From: Onchocerca lupi
Taxonomy: Eukaryota > Nematoda > Chromadorea > Rhabditida > Onchocercidae
Length of the DNA: 64,000 nt
NCBI GenBank assembly: GCA_028564675.1
Contig: JAOVVO010000301.1
Coordinates: 28,804-92,803 of the forward strand
Reading direction: 5' to 3'
The notes under the pieces were generated by a model that saw only the letters and a list, made by a program, of their open reading frames with translations, was not told the origin of the DNA and made no database searches. This document shows, piece after piece, positions 1 through 12,372 of this stretch; the stretch's first letter is position 1, and every line of letters begins with the position of its first letter. A program made the position numbers and the translations under genes.

Positions 1-3000
1 TTTTCGACTGGTGCAGTGACTCCAAGCTGCTTTGCTTCAGCAATCTTTGCAGCCATTGCTCGCGCCTACAAACGAAAATCTTATATAAAAAAAGATAATT
101 ATCTGACACAGAATTAAAATTTCTGTATTGGGAAAATACGAATTTTTCTATTAAAAAAAAAAAAAAACGAATACTTTTTCCAATTTGTCACCGGCAACCC
201 CTGAACCTGAGGTTGTACCACCAAAAGTATGACCCTCGACAATGCGTCTTCTACCCTTCATCATACTACTAAGCTGCTGCTCGATCTCATCATCATCATC
301 ATCATCTACTGCATTTTCCATGCCATGCATCAGACGCGTAACTTTTCTCCTCGTTGCCTCTTTCTCATCTTCAGCCTGAAAAAAGAAAAATTTTTATATG
401 TAAATTGCAAGATACAGGCAAAATGTATGTTGTATTTATATATAATTGTTCCAGAAAATCGACCCAAAAGTCACCTGATCATATTTGTAACCGCTTCCGG
501 AAAATCCACAACCACCAATATGAATGGTTTTCCCCTCCGCTGCCATATGTGCTTTATATTCTTCCCACATCTTTTTCAGTGATTCTGGTGGTTCTTTCCC
601 AGCTGTTTCGAAAGCACGACATACTTCGCCTGCCATGCGTTCCTGTCCTATAATTTGATAGAATAAAAGACAGACTTAAGATATTTGGAACTTTGAACAA
701 TTATTTATTAGCTAATAAATTACCGGTTGGTAAGATAAAAGTATAGGCATATCCTTTATTGCCTGCCCTTCCTGTTCTACCAACACGATGCACATAGTCT
801 TCATAATGATTTGGACAATCATAATTAACCACAAGAATCAGTTTCTTGATATCTAATCCTCGTGCAGCTACTGATGTTGCTACCTGCAAAAGGATAATCA
901 TCGTAAAGCGAGATCAAATCGGGCTCTTAATTTTCAAACATTTGAAAATCTACGAACCCAATTTTCGAATAGAAAAAAAACGTACATGAAAAGAAAAGAA
1001 ATCAAATTACTTACCAGTAATTTAATTTTACCGGCTTTATAGTCAAGTATTGTTGAGTCACGGTCGAACTGATCGATGCCACCATGTAGTGGAGCACAGT
1101 TATAACCGCTGCGCATTAGTTGTGCAACTAGATCATCCGCTTTCTCTTGCTTGTCAACAAATACTAAGACATTTCCATTTTCCCAATAAACACCAAGCAA
1201 TTCCAAAAGTTTTAGCATTTTTTGATGCTCTTCCAGAATTACAACATTCTGATTCACATCGTCACAAACAACGCTTTTACCTCCTACCTGAAAACAATTT
1301 GATTTCAAATTCAGTTAAGACTTGAAACAAAATGAGTTCTGCAAAACAAATTGCAAATCCCTACATAAAAAAAAAATTAAGCACCATTATTTCAATTGGC
1401 TTATCCAAAATCTTTCTTGCAAGTGCTTCCATTTGTCGCGGAAAGGTTGCAGAGAATAGAACTGTCTGCCTATCGGGTCGTATATTATTCACTATTTTCA
1501 TCACTTGTGGCTCGAATCCCATATCAAACATTCTGTCTGCTTCATCTAGTACGAGATATGTTACCCGTCGCAAATTTGTTACTTTACCTTAAAAATTTAA
1601 CAAGAAATAGAATCAGTAACTTAATCTTAAAAAACAGAAAATGATATAATTGCAGGAATATAATAGAAAAAGACAAATATATGATTCTGATCCATGAAAG
1701 CACAAACAGCAATGATAAAAATGGGAATCTAAATCAGCAAAATAATAGCCGGATGCCTAACAAAATAATTTAACCTTTATTTGCAGCAAGCATATCCGTA
1801 AGACGTCCAACAGTACAAACAACAACTTCGGCTCCTCGTTTCAAATCTCCTATTTGATCAGATATTCCGACACCACCATAAACACATGCAACACGGATAT
1901 CTAGCTGTTTCGCGAACTTATTTGCTTCCTTCCATGTCTGCATTGCAAGTTCTCTTGTTGGTGACATTATTACGGCTGAAAAATCACTTTCAATTAGTTA
2001 ATTTGATGAATTTTAAAAATTGCAATGTTGATGATCGTTCTGATTGTGAAATACAGCAATTAACAGAATTTGGACTGTTTTTGTGAAACATACCTATAGG
2101 GCCATCCATTTCTTCCAGTTCTGGTTGATCTAATATGTGTCTAAACATAGGTAACAAAAAGGCAAGTGTTTTACCACTACCAGTTTTAGCAATACCAATG
2201 ACATCACGACCACTGATTATTGCTGGAATTGCTTGAGATTGGATTGGTGTCGGTTTCTTATATCCTAGCCTAAATATTAAATATCAATAAATTTCCACAA
2301 ATTAACACCTTTTCTAATAATTTTTATCCATAGAAAAATTACTCGCTTTAAGCAGAAACAATGTAAATTATTAAACTGCTAACTTTTTCAAGGTGCTCAG
2401 AATCTTCCATTCGACTCCACATTGTGCCCATGATCGAACAGGTTTTGGACAATTTTTACCTCGCACACGTATATCCAGTTCTTCCCGGTACTCATCTATT
2501 TCTTTCTTCGTTATTTTCCCCAGTTCAGCAGTTTCAACATAGAAATTTTTACGGAAAGGGCGATAGTATACCTTTGAAAAAGAAAAATCATAAAAATTTT
2601 CCTGAATGTTACAGTATTGGCCATAACAAGAAAGTTCTGGTTCATACAGAAAATCGAAGAAATTGATATAATTGACAATTTGCGGAAGGACTATTTCCAA
2701 GATTTTTATAAAGCATAAATATCATAAAGATACTGAAATATTATTGCCTTAGAATGGTCAGTTTGCGGCAGCTGCCTTCCCTTTGCAATCAATGATGAAG
2801 CTGCTTTCTCAATATCGAAGTCATCAATAACAGGCTAAAACAACAGCAACTAATTAAAAGAGATGAAGGATGAAACATTATCTAATTAATTACCTATCAT
2901 TCTTCATAAGTAATATAGATAAGTTTGTTATTGCGAAATAACAACTAAATTCCACGACAGTAAATAAAGTTTTAGTGCCAGAATGAAAAAAAAAAAAAGT

Positions 3001-4146
3001 GTTTGTAAGACAGAAAATAAAGTTGTGCACCTCAATTTCGTCTTCTGCTTCGACAATTTCACCCTTCTTTGGTTCCAAATTTGTATCTGACTTGATGACA
3101 ACTATGCGGACCTTTCCCTCATTACCCTGGAACAAAAATATAGGAAGTAATTTTTAGTTTATACATTTGATCCCAACCGCAGTAAAATGTTTGTTTCACC
3201 TGCTCTAGCCCATATTTAGAAGCACGGACTTCTTTATTGACCTCAGACATGAATGCATCCAGTGGATCAATTTCATCGTCATCCTCTGACTCTTTCCTGC
3301 AGTTTCATATTCGGAAATTCATTTTATTAGAAAAAATTAGAAAAATAACTTAAAAAAAGAGCTTCTTTTTAAAAGCTTAGTTTAAAAAAAAATGCATGCG
3401 TATCAAATGATCTCGAAATGTTTTTGAATAAAAACTTATCGACTTGCAACTGCTTTTGAAAAGAGCAAAGTAGCAAAAATTTTGTGTATTACAGTTGCAA
3501 CAAATCAAAACAGTCGATCAAAAAGAAGCCAATCAGTGCTCCAAATTGATAAACAGAAGCGGTTACTTTTCAATATCCTGTGGTGTACTTTCTTCGTCTT
3601 CTTCTTCGTTATCCAATGTCCATTTCTTCTCCAGCTGCTGCTTTTCCTCTATTTTCGAAGTACTTTCTTCGCTTGTTGTTAAATCTCCTTTCTTCCGTTC
3701 CAAGCGCCATTTTTCAATTCTTTCACGACGCTTCTGCATTTCAACTTCTAATTTTCTTTCAGCTTCATTCTGCAATTTACAATAGGAGAAACTTCCATGT
3801 ATGAATTTTTCTTAAAAGACAAATCACACAGATGGATGTAACAAATGCTTCTGAATTATTGCTATTCCCAAATTATTGAATCAAAAACCTTATCTGTCAT
3901 GGCAACGATTTCACCCAAGTCCAAATCTTTATCCTTCTTTTTATCCTTTTTGCCATCTCGATCAGATCGATCCCGAGAACGACTTCGGTCCCTTTTCTTT
4001 GGTGATCTGCTGCGATCCTTCGCCCGCTTATCCCGTGGTGAACGACTTCGATTGCGACGGATTTTTTCGCGTTTCGGTGAACGATGTCTTTTTAAATCCA
4101 CTTTATCTCGACTACTACGAGAACTGTTTTTTTCATGCGAACCCAT
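1..4146 (-). CDS. ddx-46: DEAD-box pre-mRNA splicing helicase DDX46/PRP5 (3' end outside window)
   Basis: ATP-dependent RNA helicase of the PRP5/DDX46 family, which acts with the U2 snRNP in prespliceosome assembly in the nucleus. Fourteen exons join in phase: 3889-4146, 3567-3769, 3200-3296, 3031-3126, 2748-2834, 2384-2571, 2094-2269, 1775-1975, 1385-1587, 1015-1287, 724-883, 475-647, about 199-375, and 1-65 (partial). The start at 4146 opens an Arg/Ser/Lys-rich RS-like domain, followed by an acidic stretch with DPLDAFMSEV. The helicase core shows AKTGSGKT (motif I), SPTRELAMQ (Ia), LDEADRMFDMGF (II), LFSATFPRQ (III), ATSVAARGLD (V) and HRVGRTGRAG (VI). After the core come GGCGFSGSGYKYDQ and an Asp run, as in DDX46. 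About 785 residues are visible; human DDX46 has about 1030, so the C-terminus lies to the left. Intron 5 uses a GC donor. The donor at about 198 is the least certain boundary. Confidence 0.95.
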
Positions 4147-4160
4147 TCACTACAAAATAA
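4147..4160 (-). promoter_or_regulatory. Candidate trans-splice acceptor just upstream of the DDX46 start
   Basis: Read on the minus strand, TTATTTTGTAG ends three bases before the ATG. A pyrimidine-rich AG this close to a start codon is the usual place for spliced-leader addition in nematodes. No SL RNA gene is present in the window to support it independently. Confidence 0.4.
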
Positions 4161-4787
4161 TCGTTTTCGAAAAGCACTACATTAAAATGAAATTTTATGC
4201 AAAACAATGCGGCGAAATCCAGGAAAGAAACATCCATAGCCGGACTAAGATAGCATTTTTCACTTTATGGTGACTTTTTCCTTATAAAATGATTCCTTGC
4301 AATGGCCAAAGCCAATCAATTTAGTTTGTCACTAATTCGATTTATATAAATTGCATTCGCTGATAATAAAAGCAGTAGAAACAAGGAAATAAGGATTAGT
4401 ATTCCAACATTTCATAGTAAATCCAACAAAATCAGACCTTACAAAGAATGAAAGTAGTATCTAGGATTCTCAAATTTGATGTACTCGATCTCTCTGTCCT
4501 AAAGCTCAAGTTCTGTTCTTAGAGTGCTACCTTATATCTTCCTGCAAACTTTGGCCTTATCCCTGAATATCATAAATCCCGCAGCCCCATCATCCACACA
4601 CTAACAAACAACCTCCAATACCTAGAAAATATGCTTCAATTACGAAACGACGGCTCGGGCGAGATAGAAAGGTTTCAGATTTGGAACTGAACGGTTAGTT
4701 TGCTTTGATGCCCGGGAGTGTGATTTAAGTTTGGTTGAAGACGACTTGACTTTAGGAGTCGTGACGAATCTCCTCCGTTTCTCTACA
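4147..4787. promoter_or_regulatory. Divergent intergenic region between DDX46 and PLPBP
   Basis: About 640 bp separate the two start codons, which point away from each other, so this segment must hold both promoters. I see no TATA box or other motif I could defend. It contains a more GC-rich patch around 4630-4760. Confidence 0.45.
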
Positions 4788-6549
4788 ATGGCTGTAAGAC
4801 AGCTGGGGGACTTGTGTCGTGATTCGGTTGGAGTTTGTAATGAATTGAATGGTTCGGCAATAGTTGATAACCTTCAATTCATTTTACAACGTATCGAAAA
4901 TGCGTCAAAAAAAGCAGAAGGAAGTCCGTACTGGCGTGGACAAAACCCGTCACTGGTTGCTGTTTCGAAGACGAAATCCCCTTCGCTCATTCAGTAGGTG
5001 TTATTTTCTTCGTTTGAGCCGAAATTCGGTTTTTCTCACTCGATTTAAACATAAAATCACATGATGCAGACTTATCCTGATATGGTTTCACTGCACCTCA
5101 TGGCTTCAGGTATGCTTCTTGAAGAAAAAGCTGCAGTACGAGCAGCCCAGCAATCCAGTAGTTGAATTAGTGTATAGCATAGAACTTAGGTTTTTAATTT
5201 CGTATAAATTAGGATTTGCTCTTCATTCTTTTTATAGAACAGAATAGGAATTAAGGATAGAATGAGTCACTGTGCCGCCAAAGAACTGTGAAATATCATT
5301 TGGTTTTTGCATAATTTTCGAAACTTTGAATTTCTCAACTGTAGACATTTCAAGATGTTGCTACGATGCGGGACAAAAGAAATTCGGCGAGAATTATATT
5401 CAAGAACTTGTAGATAAAGCGGAAGCTTTGAAATCAAAATGTCCAACTATACAATGGCATTTTATTGGCACAATTCAGTCAAACAAGGTGCTGTTTTTAA
5501 ATTTCAATTGAAAACGATGTGGATAAAGAGGAGTTTCAAATAATCAGTGTAGAAAATCTCAAATGTAATGAGGGTTCCTCTGAAATTGAGAAGTATTTGG
5601 TGCAAACAAATTAAATTTGAATTATTTTCATAAATTGTTTTTAAGGCAAGTTTTTGAAAAAATTTTGTGATTTATATGTTTGTAATCATTTTTCTTGACA
5701 TACTTTAATTTGGTAGATTGTAAAGCTGGCAGAAATTGATAACTTGAATTGTGTGGAAACGATCTGCAGCAAGAAACATTCCTCCATTCTGGAAAAAGCT
5801 ATTGCAAAACATAATCGAACATTGAAGGTTCTAGTACAGGTTAATACAAGTAAAGAAAATCAGAAAGGAGGTACAACACCGGAAATGGTTCGTTGTTTCA
5901 TTGTCCGATGTCATTGTTTCGTGATGATTACAGTGTTTCAAGAACTCTATAATGTAAGATATTTTCAAGTTGTATGGGATGAAGAGTTTTGCTTTTTTCT
6001 GGTTGATGAATTCAAAAACTCTACAAATGTATTTGAGAACAGATTAGTGCAGGTTTTATGACTGATTCTTCCTCACTTTAGGAATAAAAAATTTGTCACT
6101 TCAAGGATAAAAAATGCTTGATTTTTAGGCAGTGGAATTGGCTGAGTTTATTCTAATGCATTGTCCTTCACTGAAATTCAGTGGCTTCATGACAATTGGA
6201 TCTTTTGCGCATAATGCATTAGAGACTTCCAACAAAGAGTTTAAGGAACTTTTCGAAGTGCGGAAAAGGTAAATTGTATCAGTTTGCTTTTTATTTCTGG
6301 TTTTCAAGTTTTTGTATAAATTTAGGTGTTATTTCAAATATTTCAGTTTTAAAATTTTTTTGTTGTCGTTTAGACAAGCTTTCTAGATTTTGTGAACTCA
6401 CAAAGAAAAATGAGGAAGATTTTGAACTTTCAATGGGAATGTCAAACGATTTTGAAGCTGCAATAATGTTGGGCAGCACATCAGTACGTGTTGGTAGCGC
6501 CATATTTGGACCTCGTTTACAAACGGGGAACATTGACCTTATCACCTAG
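4788..6549 (+). CDS. Pyridoxal phosphate homeostasis protein (PLPBP/YggS family)
   Basis: PLP-binding protein that buffers and delivers vitamin B6 cofactor; it is a single fold-type III barrel without known catalysis. Exons: 4788-4993, 5355-5487, 5717-5887, 6129-about 6257, and about 6379-6549. That gives roughly 269 residues, close to human PLPBP (275). The PLP-lysine context is LVAVSKTK near residue 55. Downstream are KKFGENYIQELVDKA, WHFIGTIQSNK, VLVQVNTSKE, FSGFMTIGSFAH and ELSMGMSNDF...GSTSVRVGSAIFG, which are the family signatures including the phosphate-binding Ser/Thr/Arg. The ATG at 4788 is chosen because the longer open frame upstream starts only at a TTG. The last intron is unclear: the strong-looking donor at 6269 and the acceptor before 6374 are out of phase, while GAA|GTGCGG with ACAAG|CTT restores both phase and family length. 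Confidence 0.9.
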
Positions 6550-7234
6550 TATTTTCATGATTCGTGTGGCTTAATCATCTTGAGTATTCTTTAATTTATG
6601 TTCCTTAAAAATTTTGCAGTATTTTTGTTCCAATCTTTCGTGTTGTTTTACGAATTTATCTTGAGATTATTACCAAATTGAAGATTTCTAGTTTCGTTCA
6701 AGATTTTTAAAACATGATGCTTAATTAATCAATACATTGTTTAGATTTAAATCCATTATGTAAGTTGATGCAAAAAATTTTTTCATAATTTTGTTTTAAT
6801 TTCATGAACATTACTTGAAGTTATGATAATATATTTATTTTCTGAGCACTTTCAAGCATCTTTCTTTTTCGTAGATTAAGGGATATTGCATCCAATATTA
6901 ATGTTATTGATTGTAAGTCCTGTTAAGAATTTGATTTCTTAATATGAAGCAGACTTGTTATAACATTTACTTTTCCCTCAGACTATTTGTAAATTTGAAA
7001 ATCATATTGGACTAAGTGGTATTCCCTAATGGTAATTGGCTGTTATCAGATATTTTGCTTCGGAAATGATATCCAAAATCGCTTTTGACAAAAGAACAAT
7101 ACGTATATCATATGTATTATTCATGAGAAGAATAGGCTGTAATGCTACGATACAAAATGTTGGGCGATCATGATTTTGCAGGCAAAGCGTCGAACGATTT
7201 TGTTTTTTTAACACTTTAAAATTATAGTTGGAAG
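6550..7234. other. Intergenic, no gene seen
   Basis: AT-rich gap between PLPBP and the GDP-fucose transporter, both on the plus strand. I see no exon with paired splice signals. A short TTATAG acceptor-like sequence lies 7 bases before the transporter ATG and could accept a spliced leader. Confidence 0.5.
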
Positions 7235-10200
7235 ATGAAAAATGGACATAAACGGAAATCACTCATGCAGAAATATGTCAAAATATTTATTGTCATCTTC
7301 CTGTACTGGTAAATTAATGAATTTAGAAGTACTTGAAGAATTTTAACAGTATTTCAGATTTCTTGGCAAATTTTTTAAGATTCGATTCAGATGAAAGTAT
7401 TGAAAACATGATTTATTTAGGTTGTGTTCGATAGGTCTCGTATTTCTGAACAAGTATTTGCTTAGCAATGAGTCACTTGAGGTAATATTTATTATTATGG
7501 AAATATTTTTGTTTGGTTCTAGGGATTAGTGTTGAATGCCTTGTAACTGCTTACTTCCGAAATCTAGAGTTCTGAATTATATTAAGAATATTCTAAACTT
7601 GTAGCTCAATGCACCATTGTTTATAACTTGGTATCAATGTTTTGTGACAGTGATGCTATGTTGTGTTTTTTACTATTTTTCTAAGCTATATCCATCGCTG
7701 TTTACATTTCCATTCGTGGCTTTTGATCACCGAATTTCGCGAGAGGTATATATATATATTTATATATTTCAAAATTTAATATGTTTATGGTATTGGTTTT
7801 TGTTTTTTTTTTTCTTTTTTTTTTTTTTAGTTTCCTTGACTTTTATTGTATCATTAACAAATCTGGATGTATCTAGGATCTATTCTGCATTTAAATTGCT
7901 TAAAAATGTGACGTTTTCTTCTCTTTGTCCACTGTACGTTTTAATGTTGCATTCCCAGGTCCTGCCGCTGTCATTTATATTTGTTGCAATGATAGCTACG
8001 AATAATCTTTGCTTGAAGTATGTCGGTGTCTCATTTTATTATATTGGAAGATCGCTTGCTACTGTTTTCAATGTGGTAAGTGAAATTTGAAATATGGATG
8101 TACTGTTCATAAATATGTGTTGCAAAAAGAAAATACATTTTAGTTACAGAAAAGTGAGAGCGGTTACAGAAAAAATAATTATTGCTTAAAGTTAAAATAC
8201 TGCAGAATGATGTGTTGGGTTGAAAATTTTTTCTTGGCTATGATGTATTTTTATTGGATTTTTAAGTTGTAACTGATACCAAACCTTTAACCAATTTCAT
8301 GTGTAATTTAGATATGCTGTTATCTTATTTTGGGACAACTGGCATCATTAAAAGCGATTCTGTGCTGTGCATTAATTATTGGAGGTTTTTTTCTTGGCGT
8401 AGATCAGGAAGATGACGCGGGTATAGTTATATACTTTCAGCTGAGAAAGTTCTTTGTGATGTATTTTCTTTCCTCAAAGTGGATTTTGGCTTTCAAAATG
8501 GTTGCATTGCGGTAGATATTTTTTCCTTTAAAATTTAACTTTCATAGGAACTTTATCCATCACTGGTGTTATCTATGGTGTAGCAGCGTCAGTGTTTGTT
8601 GCTTTGAATGCCATTTACACACAGCGAACTCTTCCATCAGTTGGCGATAGTATTGCGCAGCTCATTTTGTAAGTTAAATAAATCATTACGAGATGAGATT
8701 AATTGATTGGATTGCCAAGTAATGATAACTACAGTGAATCAAAATGAATTATATAAAAGAACTTTGAATAATTCCAAGGTTTTGTCTTTCTTGGAACTCT
8801 TCATATTTTCAGATATAACAATATTAATGCATTAGTGTTATTCCTACCTGTCATGTTATTTACTGGTGATATCAATGAAGTGTTTTATTTCCGTTACTTA
8901 TCTTCTTTACGATTTTGGACTTTAATGACATTATCTGGTATTTTTGGTTTTTTAATGAGTTATGTTACTGGATGGCAGATTCAGGTAGATATTTACTTTC
9001 CTTTACATTCAGTGGAACGATAATTTAGCACTTTAATCTGCCAGTTCCGATTTTATTCTTGATTCCATTATCCAGGTAACATCGCCTTTAACACATAATA
9101 TCAGTGGCACCGCCAAAGCGGCAGCACAAACTATTATTGCTGTTGTATGGTGGCAGGAGATGAAATCATTGCTTTGGTGGATAAGTAATGCAGTTGTTCT
9201 CGGTGGTTCGGCTGCATATACAATGGTCAAACGAAGAGTTAGTTGTTATAGTTATTCCTGGTGATGTTTCTTAGCATCTACCATCAAGAGCTGATTTAGA
9301 AGCAAAAAACTCAATTTTCAACTTAAGAGAATCAAATTGTGTTTCAGTTTAAATGAGTAACCCAATTTTTTTATTTCTTCTAGGTTCGATTTTCGGAATC
9401 AAATTCATAAACTTGCATTTTAGTTTTTTATTTGTCTGTAAATAGCCGTATTTCGCGTATATCTCTTACTTTCAAGGAAATGGTTGATAAGTATGAGACT
9501 AATAAATCTAAATTCAATGAAAATATCGAGCAACATTTTGTGCTGTTCGCTTCCAATGACGAGAATGAAACGGTATAATCAAGTATAACGTCGTTTATTT
9601 GAGTTTTTATTAACTGATTTTTCTACCTTTGTATTGCTTTTTGTTAGATATATGCCAACTAAAGTATCTTTTTCTTTTTATATCCGTAATCAGTCTCTAA
9701 ATCTAATTGATTATTATTTTCCTGATTGGTCTCAGTATATTTCGGTCTGCATTGCTCTCATATTTTTTAATTCAGTTATTTATATATCCAACCAACCAAT
9801 TGATTGATTTGATTGATTGTAATTAAGGAATTTTGTGCAACTGTCAAGATTTTTACTGGACAAAGTAATTATTATCAACTTATTGTTGAGCTTAAGTAAT
9901 GTTTGACAAATGGAATTTCGCGTTTTGCGTACAATCAAGTATATTTACGAGAGGCGTAACGACATTTCACACCCAGTGCGACTGTTCGGAAAATGTGAGA
10001 AAAACATCGAAGCAGAAATAATTTATTCAAACAAAATATTGCACCGATGTGTCTGGTCGAGAAATAATCAGAATCTTTGTTATGATGCAAGAAATTTTGA
10101 AAATTTGAAATTTTGTCTGCTTTAGAATGCACGATGTGCATTAAATATAATTTCAGGTTTCCAATTTCTCAAACTTAGCTATTTTGCACATTGTACGTTG

Positions 10201-10672
10201 AAGAGAGAGGAGGCTTAATTTTCATTACATAACTAGTTATTGTGGGGCTGTTAGGCCTTTTCGGTAATCCAAAGGAGGGAACTCCTTTTGCAGAGATTTT
10301 TTTAAAAGAATGCTTATTGAGTGTTATGGAGTCTTAGGTTTTCAAATAAAGAGGAAGTGTTTGTAACTTGTTAGTATGCTTGATTTTTCCTGGTAATTTT
10401 CTTTTCTTTTTTTAATCAAGTAAACGGAAGATTTCAATAATTTGAGGTTTTTCTATCTAGAAAGTTTCCAGAGGTAAGATTTTATGATTGAGATAAATTC
10501 TTTATAGAGCGCGGTTGGGAAATATAGTTTCATGACATTTCATACATTTTGCCTCTAATTTGTTCAGATAAATCCTTATACTCTTAGCAAGAATGGTAAT
10601 AGTTTATTAGTGGGAAACAGTGTGGGTCGTACTGTTGCAATTCATGAAGCTGAGGATTTAAGGTTGGATTAA
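7235..10672 (+). CDS. GDP-fucose transporter, SLC35C1 family
   Basis: Golgi antiporter that imports GDP-fucose for fucosylation; ten-helix nucleotide-sugar transporter fold. Exons: 7235-7308, 7421-7481, 7605-7745, 7959-8075, 8312-8420, 8548-8668, 8813-8984, 9076-9237, 9477-9572 and 10568-10672, all in phase, for about 385 residues. Diagnostic blocks are VFLNKYLL, ITWYQCFVT, NNLCLKYVGVSFYYIGRSL, GGFFLGVDQE, SVFVALNAIYTQRTLPS, YNNINALVLFLP, SPLTHNISGTAKAAAQT and VLGGSAAYTMVKRR. The last two exons encode a hydrophilic tail (starting EMVDKYETNKSKF) that matches in position the soluble tail of the human protein but is longer. Two other ends are possible: read-through to a stop at 9264, or a mini-exon 9384-9410 ending in a stop. 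First-exon choice rests on the join that restores LYWLCSIGLVFLNKY. Confidence 0.9.
7746..7766. repeat. Short TA microsatellite in transporter intron 3
   Basis: A run of TA dinucleotides begins with the splice donor GTATAT itself, so repeat-length change would alter donor context but not coding sequence. Confidence 0.7.
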
Positions 10673-10908
10673 ATAGAGTGCTCCGTGAAAAGTGACCATC
10701 TTTATGTTGTCCAGAATATCGATTTTGGAAATTCACCAGTGCAAATACACAAGCATATATAAAAGGATGTGTTAATTTTTACTCTTATTTGTCCACATGT
10801 TTTTGTTACTTCAACTACGTGACAAATTTCAACGTAAGACATTCATTGCTTTTATACATTGCTTTAACGATTATTCTGTCTGTGTTTTAGAGAAAAAAAA
10901 AAAAAAAC

Positions 10909-10939
10909 AGCGGTACATATTAATTAAATATGTACCGCT
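10909..10939. repeat. Perfect 12-bp inverted repeat with 7-nt loop
   Basis: AGCGGTACATAT and its exact reverse complement ATATGTACCGCT flank TAATTAA. It lies in the gap after the transporter, directly after a run of A. It could be a small cruciform, a terminator-like structure or the end of a decayed element; no coding sequence surrounds it. Confidence 0.7.
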
Positions 10940-12050
10940 ACTTCATAATTTCCAATAGTGTTGGATTTTACAACGAAAATATCACTAATTGATATTGAAT
11001 ATGCGCCAAAGATTCAAAATCCCCGAAATGAATCTCATTTTCTCTCTAGAAAGCAATAAAATAAGCTCTTAAAAGAAGCAAATGTTAGGTTTATACTCAT
11101 TCTACGAGCAAATCTTAACGCTGAATTACAGACGATATGATTTGGTGAATTTAATGAACAACTTATAAAACATCTGAGGATTTCTTCAGTGTAAATAGAT
11201 CTGGACAAAGACCATAATTAAAACAAATGCAGTAGTCTTTCCCGTAATATGCAGGAGGAATGGAACGGAAATGGCCTATTTGATCCGGTCAAATGGAAAC
11301 TTTGACTTTTTGCAGTTCTACAGGTTTTGTTTCATTTCTTGTCTTTCGACACTTTACCTGCAACAATATTTTTTTATAAAAAATGCATATATTAAAAAAA
11401 TTTAGATTTACTGTGTTAATTTTATCGTGCGAAAATCGCGCCTTAAGTTAAAATAGCATTTTATTTAGAGTTTGATGGAAATTATTTAATTCCGTATAAA
11501 CTATTTATTAAAAATCATTATCATACTGACATTATTGAACTCAACAATCAAATCAGAAACCGATCCTAACACAAGGATCATTGATTTAAGTTAAGACCAA
11601 ATTCAATTCCTAGACTAAAGGAGAAGTAATTAGTGAATCTAGTACTCCATTAACAACCACCATATACTCATTTAGTTTGTTCCACTGATCTAAAGATCAG
11701 TATCTTGTCTGTTTCTGTCGCAACGTAAATTTATTTCCCAGTCATTACATTGTCGAATTTCCAAGCCAATTAATTGCAAACCATTTGTTGATGAAGATCT
11801 TGAATGATCACATATAATACATCCAAGATTTCCATTACCCATCTTTAAAATTGTAGAGTGTAGTCTCCTCCCAAAGATACATGCCGAGAAATTAGCTAGC
11901 TGATCATTTTGAAGGAATTATGTTTATAAAATCCTATTTGTACCCTTGTAGTAATTTAAGACTGTCATGGAACTCATTCGATGAATGGATGAATTAACTC
12001 AATACAAGCCTGATAAAAAAAAAATTTTGTTGAAAAAATGAAACATTCAG

Positions 12051-12371
12051 AGAACAAACATTAGCCGTTCTCTTTACGAAATGGAATCGACGATAGAAAT
12101 GAAAGAAATTAATTCATTGAATGTTTATAGCATTATACAAGTCCTTGTCAGGAAATCGAAAAGACTCATGCATCTCGTCTGTTTCATTTCAGCTTTGCAT
12201 TCTATTTAGAATTCAGGCAATGAAACGGATAGCGTCCGCTACACACGACCACACAGCCGATCATTTATGATTAGCAGCGGATACTTCAGCTCAAAGATGG
12301 AAAAACTTGTCGCGAATCCGATATCACGAAACTCCAATCAAATGCCAAATCCTTATTGTAAATTAATGTAA
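12051..12371 (+). CDS. Two orphan 3' exons of an unidentified transcript
   Basis: Exon-like blocks 12051-12122 and 12210-12371 each follow a good acceptor (AAACATTCAG and TCTATTTAG) and join in phase 0 through a donor at AAT|GTTTAT. The second block is 53 codons ending in TAA, hydrophilic and Ser/Asn/Arg-rich, for example SVRYTRPHSRSFMISSGYF. I do not recognise it. No start exon is obvious upstream; it could be an alternative tail of the transporter gene or the end of a separate small gene. Coding look is by eye only. Confidence 0.35.
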
Positions 12372-12372
12372 C

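Noticed and set aside
4731..4787. N-terminal extension of the PLPBP open frame
   Set aside because: Begins at TTG rather than ATG and has no family similarity; the ATG at 4788 gives the expected length.
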